Shown here: one piece after another, positions 31,193 through 40,664 of the stretch
Numbering within the stretch: position 1 is the first letter of the stretch
Layout: each line of letters starts with the position of its first letter
DNA from: Agathobaculum desmolans ATCC 43058
Lineage (GTDB): Bacteria > Bacillota > Clostridia > Oscillospirales > Butyricicoccaceae
DNA: 64,000 nt
NCBI RefSeq assembly: GCF_000701665.1
Contig: NZ_JNJN01000001.1
Location: forward strand, 1-64,000
Direction: 5' to 3'
Notes under the pieces: model-generated
What the model was told of the DNA's origin: nothing
The model's database searches: none
The model's input: only the letters and a program-made list of their open reading frames with translations
Program-made: the position numbers and the translations under genes

Positions 31193-33187
31193 TTATGAAA
31201 TATCTGCCAGCTCCAAATACTGTGCGCCGTTTTCCGCAATATACTCCTTGCGGCCGGACAGATTATCCCCCAGCAGCAGATCGAACATATCACTCGTTGC
31301 CTTGGCCTCATCCGGTGTGATGCGGATGAGACGGCGGGTTTCGGGGTTCATGGTGGTTTCCCACATCATATCGGCCTCATTCTCGCCAAGGCCCTTGGAG
31401 CGTTGGATGAGCAGCTTTTTTCCCGCAAGCTTTTGCAGGATCGCGGCCTTTTCGCTTTCATCAAAGGCAAAATAGCTTTTATCTTTATAAGTGATCTCAT
31501 ACAGCGGGGATTCCGCAATATACACATAGCCCTGCTCGATCAGGGTGGGTACCAACCGGTACAGCATGGTCAAAATCAGCGTGCGGATCTGGAAGCCGTC
31601 CACATCCGCATCCGTACAGATGATGATGCGGCGCCAACGCAGGGCTTCCAGATCAAAGGCGCTGAGATCCTTGGCCGCCTTGCCGCGCACCTCGACCCCG
31701 CAGCCGAGCACCTTGAGCAGATCGGTGATGATATCGTTTTTGAATATCTTGTCGTAATCCGCTTTCAGGCAGTTTAGGATTTTGCCGCGCACCGGCATGA
31801 TGGCCTGAAACTCACTGTCCCGCCCCTGCTTAACCGAACCGAGCGCGGAGTCGCCCTCCACGATATACAGCTCGCGGCGCGTTACATCCTTGGTGCGGCA
31901 GTCCACAAATTTCTGTACCCGGTTCGCCAGATCAATATTGCCGGAGAGCTTTTTCTTGATGTTGAGACGCGCCTTTTCCGCCTGTTCACGGCTACGCTTG
32001 TTGATCAGGATCTGCTCGGCGATTTTATCCGCCTCCGCTTTATTCTCAATAAAATAAATCTCCAGCCCCTGCTTCAGGAAGTCGGTCATCGCCTCCTGAA
32101 TGAACTTATTGGTGATGGCCTTTTTGGTCTGGTTCTCGTAAGAGGTCTGGGTGGAAAAGCAGCTTGTCACCAGTATCAGGCTGTCCATCACATCCTGAAA
32201 AGTAACTTTACTCTCCGACTTATTGTATTTGCCGTTCTGTTTGAGATAGCCGTCAATCGCAGAAACAAATGCCGAACGCACCGCTTTATCCGGTGCGCCG
32301 CCGTGCTCCAGCCACGAAGAGTTGTGATAATACTCGATCTGCGACACCGCAGCGGAAAAGCAGAACGCGCAGGACAGCTTGACCTTATACTCGTTTTTAT
32401 CCGCACGGTCGCGTCCGCGGCGCTCGCCCTCCAAAAACTGCACTGAGGTCAGCGGATTTTCCCCCGCCAGCTCATTCACATAGTCCACAATGCCGTTCTG
32501 ATATAAGAACTCGGTGGTTTCATACCGGCTGCCGTTCTGATCCTTCAGCACAAACTTGATATGATTGTTGACCACCGCCTGCCGCTTAAGGGTATCCAGA
32601 TAATAGTCGACCGGGATATTGATATCAGTAAACACTTCCAAATCCGGCTTCCAGCGGATGGTGGTGCCGGTTTTCTTAGTGGCGGCGGGCTGCTTGATAA
32701 ACCCTTCCTTGGTGCCGGTTTTATTTTCGCCTTTTTCAAAATGCAGGCTGTACGAAAAACCGTCCCGTACAATGGTCACATCCATATATTCCGAAGAATA
32801 CTGCGTGGCGCAAGTGCCGAGGCCGTTCAGACCGAGTGAAAACTCATAGTTTTCGCCCGTATCGTTTTTATACTTGCCGCCCGCGTACAGCTCGCAGAAC
32901 ACCAATTCCCAGTTATACCGCTGCTCGCTCTCATTCCACTCAACCGGAATACCGCGCCCGTGATCGGCCACGGAGATCGACCCATCCGCATAACGGGTCA
33001 CCACAATCTCACTGCCGTAGCCCTCGCGTGCCTCATCGATCGAGTTGGATAATATCTCAAACACGGCATGTTCGCAGCCCTCCAGCCCGTCCGAGCCGAA
33101 AATAACGCCCGGACGCTTGCGCACACGATCCGCGCCCTTGAGAGAGGAAATGCTTTCGTTGCCGTATGACGGTTTTGCTTTACTCAT
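31193..33187 (-). CDS. parE: DNA topoisomerase IV subunit B, ParE-like (664 aa)
   Basis: The ATPase subunit of topoisomerase IV. The GHKL ATPase part has NSIDEA, DHGRGIP and GLNGLGTC; the transducer part follows, then the TOPRIM motif VEGDSALGSVKQGRD and the DxD-type TDADVDG. The start MSKAKPSYG at 33187 lies 11 nt after GGGAG; an in-frame ATG at 33205 is an alternative. A consensus-like promoter sits at 33237-33265. Confidence 0.9.
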   Translation of the reverse strand: MSKAKPSYGNESISSLKGADRVRKRPGVIFGSDGLEGCEHAVFEILSNSIDEAREGYGSEIVVTRYADGSISVADHGRGIPVEWNESEQRYNWELVFCELYAGGKYKNDTGENYEFSLGLNGLGTCATQYSSEYMDVTIVRDGFSYSLHFEKGENKTGTKEGFIKQPAATKKTGTTIRWKPDLEVFTDINIPVDYYLDTLKRQAVVNNHIKFVLKDQNGSRYETTEFLYQNGIVDYVNELAGENPLTSVQFLEGERRGRDRADKNEYKVKLSCAFCFSAAVSQIEYYHNSSWLEHGGAPDKAVRSAFVSAIDGYLKQNGKYNKSESKVTFQDVMDSLILVTSCFSTQTSYENQTKKAITNKFIQEAMTDFLKQGLEIYFIENKAEADKIAEQILINKRSREQAEKARLNIKKKLSGNIDLANRVQKFVDCRTKDVTRRELYIVEGDSALGSVKQGRDSEFQAIMPVRGKILNCLKADYDKIFKNDIITDLLKVLGCGVEVRGKAAKDLSAFDLEALRWRRIIICTDADVDGFQIRTLILTMLYRLVPTLIEQGYVYIAESPLYEITYKDKSYFAFDESEKAAILQKLAGKKLLIQRSKGLGENEADMMWETTMNPETRRLIRITPDEAKATSDMFDLLLGDNLSGRKEYIAENGAQYLELADIS

Positions 33188-33236
33188 ATATACCCAAACT
33201 CCCATAATAGAAGATTTATGATTCCATAACTTTTAT

Positions 33237-33265
33237 ATTATACGCTGTTTTCATATTTTTTTCAA
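33237..33265 (-). promoter_or_regulatory. parE operon promoter
   Basis: Minus strand: TTGAAA (33260-33265), 17 nt, TATAAT (33237-33242), about 50 nt upstream of parE. Confidence 0.75.
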
Positions 33266-33664
33266 TCTATTCCTGCACTTTCTCTGTCATATGCTGTCAT
33301 GCAGTCAAAATACCAAGCGAGCCATACCGCAATGTTGACCATCCGGATGCGCAGCGCAGCACCTTTCGGCAAATGAAAGCGCGATGAGATTGTCGAAAAA
33401 CGCAATTTTCAACAGTCTCAGCGCGCCTGTATCATAATGGGCGGAAATCCGCCTCTTTTCTTTGGACTGTCCGGGAGCCTGCGCGGTATTCCGTCCCACA
33501 GGGCCGAACAGATTTTTTATTGTCTTCCCATGAAGATTCTTTTATTTGAAAAGGGTTGTCTCCCTTGCTGTGCTTATAGAATACCGCATCGATATGTCTA
33601 AAGTTTGGCGAATCTATGAAAGAAGTGTAAATACTTCCCGGCACTGCCCCACTTCGAACAAATA
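33266..33664. other. Intergenic region with one dispersed hairpin repeat
   Basis: About 400 bases without a gene I can support. It holds a third copy of the dispersed hairpin (33391-33419, TTGTCGAAAAACG ... CAACAGTCTC) and otherwise nothing recognisable. Confidence 0.5.
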
Positions 33665-33696
33665 AAAAGCACGGAATCCAATGATTCCGTGCTTTT
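33665..33696 (-). terminator. rpsU terminator
   Basis: Perfect 13-bp arms (AAAAGCACGGAAT / ATTCCGTGCTTTT) around a 6-nt loop, 12 nt past the rpsU stop, with a T-run on the minus strand. Confidence 0.9.
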
Positions 33697-33708
33697 GTCA
33701 GACACAAA

Positions 33709-33891
33709 TTATCTGAACTTTTTCTTCTTCGCGCGTGCAGCCTCAGACTTCTTGCGGCGCTTTACGCTCGGGCTTTCATAATGCTCACGCTTGCGGAGCT
33801 CGGAAAGCGTACCCGCCTTGGCGCACGAACGCTTAAAGCGGCGCAGCGCGCTGTCAATAGACTCATTTTCTTTGATGCGGATCTCCGACAC
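33709..33891 (-). CDS. rpsU: 30S ribosomal protein S21 (60 aa)
   Basis: A basic small-subunit protein: [20 protein letters not shown] at the start and a Lys/Arg/Ala-rich tail ([16 protein letters not shown]). The GTG start at 33891 is preceded by GGAGGGAGGG; the frame is open further upstream but this start gives the family's usual 58-60 aa. It has its own promoter and terminator. Confidence 0.96.
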   Translation of the reverse strand: MSEIRIKENESIDSALRRFKRSCAKAGTLSELRKREHYESPSVKRRKKSEAARAKKKKFR

Positions 33892-33974
33892 AGTTTTCCC
33901 TCCCTCCGCGCGTTCCTCTCTGGAGGATCGCTTTGCACGGCTTGCAATGCACAGGCACACAAAACCGTAAGAAT

Positions 33975-34003
33975 ATTATATCTGTTTTTACTGTCTCTGT
34001 CAA
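33975..34003 (-). promoter_or_regulatory. rpsU promoter
   Basis: Perfect sigma-A consensus on the minus strand: TTGACA (33998-34003), 17 nt, TATAAT (33975-33980). Confidence 0.9.
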
Positions 34004-34012
34004 CAACAAAGT

Positions 34013-36424
34013 TCAGCGGACAACCAGATTCACAATTTTTCCGGGAACCACGATCTGTTTGACCATCTGTTTCCCCTCTACCGCGTGCTGCACCTTCTCT
34101 TCTGCCAATGCAGTATCGATCGCCGTCTGCTTGTCACAATCCGCCGGCAGCTTGATCGTGCACTTGAGCTTGCCGTTGACCTGCACCGCTACCTCGACCG
34201 TATCCTCCACGGTTTTGGCCTCATCATATACCGGCCACGATGCCACCGAGAGCAAACCCTCGCCGTCCATCATCTGCCACAGTTCCTCCGTGATATGCGG
34301 CGCAAAGGGACTCAGCAGCTTGAGGAACGTCATATACTCAGCGCGGTTCACGCCCTTGTCGTAAAACTCATTGAGCATACTCATCAGCGCAGCGATCGCC
34401 GTGTTGGCCTTGAGGGCGTCTGCATCTTCTCCGACCTTTTTGATCGTGCGGTGCATCAGTACCTCATGCTGCCCGGAGTAGCTGTTGCCCTCCTGCACCT
34501 TTTCCGCCAGCGCCCAAACACGCTCGAGGAAGCGGCGGCATCCCTTGATGGATTTCGGGCTCCACGGCGCAGCCTTTTCAAAGTCACCGATGAACATCTC
34601 ATACAGGCGCATGGTATCCGCACCGTAGGTATCGACGATCTCATCCGGATTGACCACATTGCCGCGGGACTTGGACATCTTCTCGCCGTTTTCGCCGAGG
34701 ATCATGCCGTGGCTCGTGCGCTTGGCATACGGCTCCCGGGTCGGCACAATGCCGATATCATACAGGAACTTATGCCAGAAACGGCTGTACAGCAGGTGCA
34801 GCGTGGTGTGCTCCATGCCGCCGTTATACCAATCGACGGGCGACCAGTACTCGAGTGCTTCCTTGGAGGCCAGCGCCTTATCGTTATGCGGATCCATATA
34901 CCGCAGGAAATACCAGGACGAGCCGGCCCACTGCGGCATGGTATCGGTCTCCCGCTTGGCGGGGCCGCCGCAGCAGGGGCAGGTGGTGTTGACCCAATCG
35001 GTCATCTTTGCCAGCGGGGATTCGCCGTTCTCGGTCGGTTCATAGCTCTCCACATCCGGCAGGGTCAGCGGAAGCTGCTCCTCCGGCACCGGCACATAGC
35101 CGCACTTGTCACAGTGCACGATCGGGATCGGTTCGCCCCAATAACGCTGGCGGGAGAACACCCAGTCGCGCAGCTTATACTGTACCTTGGCATGGCCGAT
35201 CCCCTTCTCTTCCAGCCATGCTGTCATCGCCGGGATCGCGTCCTTCACAGTTTTGCCGTTCAGAAAATCCGAATTGACGAGAATACCGGTCTCATCCTTC
35301 GCGGTAAATGCCGCCTTCTGCACATCCTCACCGCCGGAAACGACCTCGATGATCTCACAGCCAAACTTTTTGGCGAACGCCCAGTCGCGGTCATCATGCG
35401 CCGGCACGGCCATGATCGCGCCCGTGCCGTAGCCCATCAATACATAGTCCGATACGAAAATCGGGATCTGCTTGCCGTTTACCGGGTTCACCGCAGCTAC
35501 ACCGTCCAGCTGCACACCGGTCTTGTCCTTGTTCAGCTCGGTGCGCTCAAAATCTGATTTGCGCGCAGCTTCTTCGCGGTAAGCGCGGACGGCTTCCATG
35601 TTGGTCAGCCGGTCCGCCCACTGTTCGATCACCGGATGCTCAGGCGAAATGACCATATAGGTCGCGCCGAACAGCGTATCCGGGCGGGTGGTATAAACGG
35701 TCAGCACATCGCCGGCCGTGGTCTTGAAATCAACCTCCGCACCGGTCGAGCGGCCGATCCAGTTTTTCTGCTGGGTCTTCACGCGCTCAATAAAATCCAG
35801 ATCGTCCAGATCATCGATCAGACGCTGCGCATACTTGGTGATCGCCAGCATCCACTGGCTCTTGGTCTTATGAACGACCTCGCTGCCGCAGCGCTCACAC
35901 ACACCGCCGACAACTTCTTCGTTCGCCAGCACGCACTTGCACGAGGTGCACCAGTTGACGCTCATTTCCTTTTTGTAAGCCAACCCCTTTTTGAAGAGCT
36001 GCAAAAAGATCCACTGCGTCCACTTATAGTAGCTCGGATCGGTGGTATTGATCTCACGCGACCAGTCAAACGACAAGCCGAGACTCTTAAGCTGGCTCTT
36101 GAAACGCGCAATATTCTTTTTGGTCACCTCTGCCGGGTGTACATGGTTTTTGATTGCAAAGTTCTCGGTCGGCAGGCCGAACGCATCCCACCCCATCGGA
36201 TACAGCACGTTGTAGCCCTGCATGCGCTTTTTACGCGCCACGATATCCAGCGCGGTGTAGGAGCGCGGATGGCCTACATGCAGACCCTGACCGGACGGGT
36301 ACGGAAATTCTACCAGTGCATAGAATTTTTCTTTATCGCTGCCGTTTTCGGCTTCAAAGCAGTGTGCTTCATCCCAGGCATCCTGCCACTTTTTTTCGAT
36401 CAGCTTATGCTCATATTTGTTCAA
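34013..36424 (-). CDS. leuS: Leucyl-tRNA synthetase (803 aa)
   Basis: A class I synthetase charging tRNA-Leu. The HIGH motif appears as HVGHPRSYT near residue 50 and KMSKSRGN near 570. The editing (CP1) domain with [12 protein letters not shown] lies between. A TTG start at 36424 (then [13 protein letters not shown]) is chosen: it has GGGGGAAA upstream and matches the family N-terminus, while the longer open frame adds unrelated residues from the repeat at 36447. Confidence 0.95.
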   Translation of the reverse strand: MNKYEHKLIEKKWQDAWDEAHCFEAENGSDKEKFYALVEFPYPSGQGLHVGHPRSYTALDIVARKKRMQGYNVLYPMGWDAFGLPTENFAIKNHVHPAEVTKKNIARFKSQLKSLGLSFDWSREINTTDPSYYKWTQWIFLQLFKKGLAYKKEMSVNWCTSCKCVLANEEVVGGVCERCGSEVVHKTKSQWMLAITKYAQRLIDDLDDLDFIERVKTQQKNWIGRSTGAEVDFKTTAGDVLTVYTTRPDTLFGATYMVISPEHPVIEQWADRLTNMEAVRAYREEAARKSDFERTELNKDKTGVQLDGVAAVNPVNGKQIPIFVSDYVLMGYGTGAIMAVPAHDDRDWAFAKKFGCEIIEVVSGGEDVQKAAFTAKDETGILVNSDFLNGKTVKDAIPAMTAWLEEKGIGHAKVQYKLRDWVFSRQRYWGEPIPIVHCDKCGYVPVPEEQLPLTLPDVESYEPTENGESPLAKMTDWVNTTCPCCGGPAKRETDTMPQWAGSSWYFLRYMDPHNDKALASKEALEYWSPVDWYNGGMEHTTLHLLYSRFWHKFLYDIGIVPTREPYAKRTSHGMILGENGEKMSKSRGNVVNPDEIVDTYGADTMRLYEMFIGDFEKAAPWSPKSIKGCRRFLERVWALAEKVQEGNSYSGQHEVLMHRTIKKVGEDADALKANTAIAALMSMLNEFYDKGVNRAEYMTFLKLLSPFAPHITEELWQMMDGEGLLSVASWPVYDEAKTVEDTVEVAVQVNGKLKCTIKLPADCDKQTAIDTALAEEKVQHAVEGKQMVKQIVVPGKIVNLVVR

Positions 36425-36446
36425 TGGAATTTCCCCCAAAATACTA

Positions 36447-36541
36447 ATTGAAAATGGAAAATGGAGAATGGAACCAACAGCAGACTGCGCCGATCGCCTA
36501 TCAGACGGCACGAAATGCTCCATTGCCCATTCTCAATTCTC
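36447..36541. repeat. Short MITE-like palindromic repeat between rsfS and leuS
   Basis: Roughly 25-bp imperfect terminal inverted repeats: AATTGAAAATGGAAAATGG on the left, and CCATTGCCCATTCTCAATTC on the right. They surround about 45 bp of unrelated sequence. The AATTGAxAATGG type of short repeat is known to me from Ruminococcaceae spacers. It is non-coding. Confidence 0.55.
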
Positions 36542-36546
36542 TATTT

Positions 36547-36915
36547 TTATTCGTCCTGCTTGATGCCCAGCTCAGCCAGCGGCACAGGCGTGCCGTCCTT
36601 CCACATATTCTCCAGATTATAGAACTTACGCGCCTCGGGCATAAATACGTGCAGCACGACGCAGCCATAGTCCATCAGCACCCACTGGTTGGATTCAAAC
36701 CCCTCGGTGTGGTGCACCAGTGTCTCGTGGTCGTACTTAAGACGCCATTCTACATTGTCTGCCAGCGCCTTAACCTGTGTAGTCGAAGTGGCAGAGCATA
36801 TCACCAAATATTCCGTCAGCTCAGTCAGCCGCTCAACCTGCAGGACCTGAACATCCTGCCCTTTCTTTTCCAGCAGCGCCTCGCAAATTGCCTTTGCCGT
36901 CTGTTGTGCAGTCAA
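36547..36915 (-). CDS. rsfS: Ribosomal silencing factor RsfS (122 aa)
   Basis: Binds L14 of the large subunit and blocks subunit joining. Visible are the family's central LTELTEYLVICSATSTTQVK, the HTEGFESNQWVLMDYG core and HVFMPEARKFYNLENMW. Start: TTG at 36915 is 9 nt after AAGGAG; a GTG at 36921 is the alternative but is only 3 nt from the site. A long open frame runs further upstream antisense-like into the repeats of the LCP gene and is not part of the protein. Confidence 0.92.
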   Translation of the reverse strand: MTAQQTAKAICEALLEKKGQDVQVLQVERLTELTEYLVICSATSTTQVKALADNVEWRLKYDHETLVHHTEGFESNQWVLMDYGCVVLHVFMPEARKFYNLENMWKDGTPVPLAELGIKQDE

Positions 36916-36946
36916 ATTCACAAACTCCTTTACGTTTTTGTTTCCG

Positions 36947-38515
36947 TTATGCTTCCGGATCGACCGGTGGGGCCGTGCCGCTATCCGTACTGCCGCCGCC
37001 CGAGCTGTCCCCGCCGGAGGTATCTCCACCGGCATCGCCGCCCGATGTGTCTCCGCCGGTGCTGCCGCTGCCCGAGCTGTCCCCGCCGGAGGTATCTCCA
37101 CCGGAGGTATCGCCGCCCGAACTGTCTCCGCCGGACGCGCCGCCGGACGAGCTGTCCCCGCCGGAGGTATCGCCGCCTGACGTATCACCGCCCGAGCTGT
37201 CCCCACCGGAGGTATCACTGCCCGAGCTGTCTCCGCCGGAATCATCCCCGCCGGACGAGCTGCCGCCGGTAGTATCACCCCAAACGTCGTTGTCGTCCGG
37301 GTCATAGGTCACAGAGCCGCCGGAATAGCTTTCCGGTCCGCCGACAATATCCAACGTGATGATTTCTTCCTCATACGGATTGAAATACTGATTGACCAGT
37401 TCCAGTGTTTCCTTGTAATACGGGAAGAAGAAAGAATACGCAGTCGAGCTGCCTGCCGTGCTCATCTGACCGTAGCCCGGCAGCGTGAAAAACTGGATAT
37501 TCTCATTTTTGATCTGTACCGCCTGCATCCCCATCCAGAGCAGCTCGCCGGCCGTCAGGTCGGTTTTGACATTCTGGAACACGGCTTCCGCAATTTTGGG
37601 AATGTTGGGCACATTTTTCAGCTGGAATACCTCTTTTGCCAGCGCTTTGAGGAATTTCTGCTGATTTTCCACACGGCCTTCGTCGCCGTTGGCATACTGC
37701 ATGGAATAATCGTTATTGTGCCGCCAGCGCAGGAACTCGACCGTCTGCTTGCCAGTCAGATGGTGCATACCGGCATACAGGTCGATATGCAGGTTCTGCG
37801 AAGGGTCATCATACTGCATCCGGAAGGGGATCTCATAATCCACACCGCCGATCGCATCCACGATCGCGGCGATACCGTCGAAATTGACGATCACGTACTT
37901 ATCCGGTTGGAAGCCCATCAGCCGCTCGATCTCTTTTTTGGTCTGCTCGATGCCCTTGCTCATGCCATAAGCCGCGTTGATCTTGCGGGCGGCGCCGGTC
38001 ACCCCATTGTTGCACATGGTATCACGCGGGATGTTCATGATGTTGATGTTTTTTTTCTTGATATCCATCGTTGCGACCATGAGCGCATCTGTGCGGGTCT
38101 CATCCTCATCCACTGCGCCGACCACAAATGTGAACACATCACTGATGCGCGTGCCCGAGTTGAGCAGACTGTCCACATTGATCTTATCGCCGTTTTCCTT
38201 ATCCTTGATGGTGGGATCGTTCGCCTGCGGCGGGCGGATAAACCACACTGCTGCGGCCGTCAGCCCTGCCAGAAGCGCCAATACCACCACCACGGAAATC
38301 ACGATCCGCCGCGTGCGCTGCTGCCGGGTCAGCGGTTTTTTTACCTTTGCACCTTTTTTTCCGTCCGGCCGGGGCGCAGTGGCACGCGGTGCGCTGCCCG
38401 GCGCCGGCGCTGCCTGACGCGGTGCGCTCTGCGGCGCCGATGCGCGGGATGGGCGGTCCTCCGTTTTACGGGCCGGCGTTTTACGATGGCCGCCGCTGCC
38501 TCCAAAAAGTTTCAA
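36947..38515 (-). CDS. LytR-CpsA-Psr family protein with Gly/Ser/Asp repeat tail (522 aa)
   Basis: LCP enzymes attach anionic glycopolymers to peptidoglycan on the outer membrane face. Layout: cytoplasmic basic, Pro/Ala-rich segment (1-70), one transmembrane helix (about 71-92), LCP domain (about 125-300: MNIPRDTMC, KINAAYG, DGIAAIVDAIGGVDYEIP, RWRHNNDYS, EGRVENQQKFL), then a roughly 110-residue tail of GGDSSGGDTS-type repeats. The TTG start at 38515 follows GGAGG by 10 nt. The tail is very unusual (see findings). Confidence 0.88.
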   Translation of the reverse strand: MKLFGGSGGHRKTPARKTEDRPSRASAPQSAPRQAAPAPGSAPRATAPRPDGKKGAKVKKPLTRQQRTRRIVISVVVVLALLAGLTAAAVWFIRPPQANDPTIKDKENGDKINVDSLLNSGTRISDVFTFVVGAVDEDETRTDALMVATMDIKKKNINIMNIPRDTMCNNGVTGAARKINAAYGMSKGIEQTKKEIERLMGFQPDKYVIVNFDGIAAIVDAIGGVDYEIPFRMQYDDPSQNLHIDLYAGMHHLTGKQTVEFLRWRHNNDYSMQYANGDEGRVENQQKFLKALAKEVFQLKNVPNIPKIAEAVFQNVKTDLTAGELLWMGMQAVQIKNENIQFFTLPGYGQMSTAGSSTAYSFFFPYYKETLELVNQYFNPYEEEIITLDIVGGPESYSGGSVTYDPDDNDVWGDTTGGSSSGGDDSGGDSSGSDTSGGDSSGGDTSGGDTSGGDSSSGGASGGDSSGGDTSGGDTSGGDSSGSGSTGGDTSGGDAGGDTSGGDSSGGGSTDSGTAPPVDPEA

Positions 38516-38539
38516 GCGTTTTCTGCCTCCAGTTCCATC

Positions 38540-39121
38540 TTACGCTTCCCTCCAGCGGATTCCCTGCCGTATCATATCGTTATAGGCAGCAATCGTATCA
38601 CTGTGGATCAGCTTGCCGCGTGTGACCAGCTCGATCAAGGTCTGGTCATAGCAATACAGCAGTGCGCGGTCGATGCTGGTTTTTGCCAGCTCGCGTGCCT
38701 GATCCACGCCGGGGAAATCGCGCGTCTCCTCAATGTAATCCGCCAGATAAAGAATCTTATCCAGCAATGTCATCCTGTTTCGTCCGGTGGTATGGCAGGC
38801 GATCGCCTGACAGATCTCCTCCGGCATGCCGTATTCCGCGCGGGCAATGGCTGCAGCGGTTTTGCCGTGCAGCATTTTCGGCTCGCTTTTTTCAACAGCA
38901 CAGGGTATTATACCGTATTTTTCACATAAATTCAACTGTTCCTGCGGAGAAAGATGTTTGGTTATGTCGTGCAGGATCGCCGCCGTGCCCGCCCGATCCG
39001 GGTCTTCGCCGTACTGCTCTGCCAAACGGCGCGCAGCGCGCTCCACCCCGAGCGAATGCTCATACCGGTATCCGCGCAGCCTCGACAGAATGCCCTTGCG
39101 CATTTCATCATTACACAACAT
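38540..39121 (-). CDS. yqeK: YqeK family HD hydrolase (193 aa)
   Basis: An HD-domain metallohydrolase; relatives in Firmicutes cleave diadenosine tetraphosphate symmetrically. Visible metal-binding motifs are YRYEHSLGVE, ILHDITKH (HD), LHGKTAA and CHTTGR. The length is normal. The start at 39121 has AAAGGCGG upstream. It lies next to nadD, as in many Firmicutes. Confidence 0.9.
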   Translation of the reverse strand: MLCNDEMRKGILSRLRGYRYEHSLGVERAARRLAEQYGEDPDRAGTAAILHDITKHLSPQEQLNLCEKYGIIPCAVEKSEPKMLHGKTAAAIARAEYGMPEEICQAIACHTTGRNRMTLLDKILYLADYIEETRDFPGVDQARELAKTSIDRALLYCYDQTLIELVTRGKLIHSDTIAAYNDMIRQGIRWREA

Positions 39122-39163
39122 AACTTTGACCCGCCTTTCTGTTTATATCGAAGTGTTGTATCG

Positions 39164-39757
39164 TCAATATCCGTACAAATGATGCTGCTCGATATAATCC
39201 GCGACCGCGGGCGCGGTATAACGGCGCAGTGCGCCGCCCTGCCGCAGCTCGGTCGATGAAATGGGCAGGCTACCGCCCCGCACCATTTCGATTTTGGCAT
39301 GCAGCTCGCGCCGCAGGGTTTCCGCCTTGCGCGCCAGTGCCGGCCAGTCCTCCTCCTCCCGTGCACATACCGCCAGCGTGGACAGCCGTGCGATCTCCTC
39401 CGGCGCACGCCAGATACGGTCAAACGAAAGCAGCATATCCGTGCCGACGATCAGGTACAGATCCTCTTCCCCGCGCGCATGCAGCGCACGCAGCGTATCC
39501 ACCGTGTAGCTTGCACCGCCGCGGTCGATCTCGATCGTATCCAGCCGCGCCCATGGCTGATCCGCAGTCATCCGGCGCACCATCTCACAGCGGTCCGCCG
39601 CGGTGGCGGTATCCTCCGGCAGCGCCTTGTGCGGCGGGATATTCGTCGGGATAAACAGCACACGATCCAGCCCCAGCGCCTGCTGTGCCAGACGCGCGGC
39701 GTGCAGGTGTCCCAAATGCGGCGGATTGAATGTGCCGCCCAGCAGTCCCGTCCTCAT
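39164..39757 (-). CDS. nadD: Nicotinate-nucleotide adenylyltransferase NadD (197 aa)
   Basis: Makes deamido-NAD from nicotinate mononucleotide and ATP. It has GGTFNPPHLGHL (nucleotidyl-transferase (H/T)xGH motif) and, near the end, ISSTELR, the second ATP-binding signature. Overlaps yhbY by 4 nt. Confidence 0.95.
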   Translation of the reverse strand: MRTGLLGGTFNPPHLGHLHAARLAQQALGLDRVLFIPTNIPPHKALPEDTATAADRCEMVRRMTADQPWARLDTIEIDRGGASYTVDTLRALHARGEEDLYLIVGTDMLLSFDRIWRAPEEIARLSTLAVCAREEEDWPALARKAETLRRELHAKIEMVRGGSLPISSTELRQGGALRRYTAPAVADYIEQHHLYGY

Positions 39758-40053
39758 TTTACCAGCACGATCTTTCTTTTATCCTTCTCCCGCGCCTGAC
39801 GGTACAGCACAAACTTGGAACCGATGCACTGCACCGGTTCTGCGCCGGTCGCTTCGCACAGCGCTTCAGAAACCGTGCGCGGCGTCAGCAGGGCACTTTC
39901 CAGCACCTTGCCCTTGACCAGCTCATGCGCCTCCAGAAGCTGATCAAGCTGACGCTCGACCGCATCGGTCACGCCCTCCTTGCCGATAATCAGTGTATCG
40001 GCCAGCGGGTTGGCCATCGCACGCAATTGCGCGCGCTGTTTGGTAGTCAGCAT
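39754..40053 (-). CDS. yhbY: YhbY-type CRM-domain RNA-binding protein (99 aa)
   Basis: A single CRM domain: MLTTKQRAQLRAMANPLADT, IGKEGVT with the GxxG-type loop, and VLYR. It associates with pre-50S ribosomes in other bacteria. 14 nt after the XTPase gene and overlapping nadD. Confidence 0.93.
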   Translation of the reverse strand: MLTTKQRAQLRAMANPLADTLIIGKEGVTDAVERQLDQLLEAHELVKGKVLESALLTPRTVSEALCEATGAEPVQCIGSKFVLYRQAREKDKRKIVLVK

Positions 40054-40067
40054 AGTTGTTTTTCTCC

Positions 40068-40664
40068 TTATCCGTTCTCAAATCCTGTATCCTGCATCCG
40101 CAGTTCCAGCGCCTCGCGCAGCTTGCGCAGCGCACGCCCACGGTGGGAAATTTCATTTTTCACTTCGCCCGGCAATTCACCGAACGTGCAGCCGTGGGAC
40201 GGCACGTAAAACAGCGGATCATATCCGAAACCGCCCGCGCCGCGGCTTTCGCAGAGCAGCTCGCCTTCGCATTCACCGCGCACGGTAATGGTTTCCCCAT
40301 CCGGCAGCACACATGCCGCCGCACAGACAAACCGGCACGTACGGTTTTCCTGCCCCTGCATGTTTTGCAGCAGAAAGGCATTGCGATCCTGATCGGTCCC
40401 TGCGCAGTAGCGCGCAGAATAAATTCCCGGTGCACCGTCCAGCGCGTCCACGCACAGGCCGGAATCATCCGCAATCGCCGGCAGTCCGGTAAAGTCTGCC
40501 GCACTTTTCGCCTTGATCCGGGCGTTTTCCTCAAATGTCGTGCCGTTTTCCTCCGGTTCCGGCGCCTGTTCCGGCAGCGGAAGGATCTCGATCCCCAAAC
40601 CATTCAGAATCACGGACAGCTCCGCCAGCTTTTTCTGATTGTGGGAAGCCAGTACAAACTGCAT
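40068..40664 (-). CDS. XTP/dITP pyrophosphatase, RdgB/HAM1 family (198 aa)
   Basis: Removes non-canonical purine triphosphates. Motifs: LASHNQKKLAEL at the start, TFEENARIKA, ADDSGLCVDALDGAPG, GYDPLF and SHRGRALRKL. The start at 40664 overlaps the rph stop (TGATG) and has GGGGGAGG upstream. The rph-rdgB pair is a common Firmicute arrangement. Confidence 0.94.
   Translation of the reverse strand: MQFVLASHNQKKLAELSVILNGLGIEILPLPEQAPEPEENGTTFEENARIKAKSAADFTGLPAIADDSGLCVDALDGAPGIYSARYCAGTDQDRNAFLLQNMQGQENRTCRFVCAAACVLPDGETITVRGECEGELLCESRGAGGFGYDPLFYVPSHGCTFGELPGEVKNEISHRGRALRKLREALELRMQDTGFENG

Noticed and set aside
36990-37260. Short direct repeats that might be a CRISPR array
   Set aside because: They are irregular, in frame, and encode the Gly/Ser/Asp tail of the LCP protein; there are no unique spacers.
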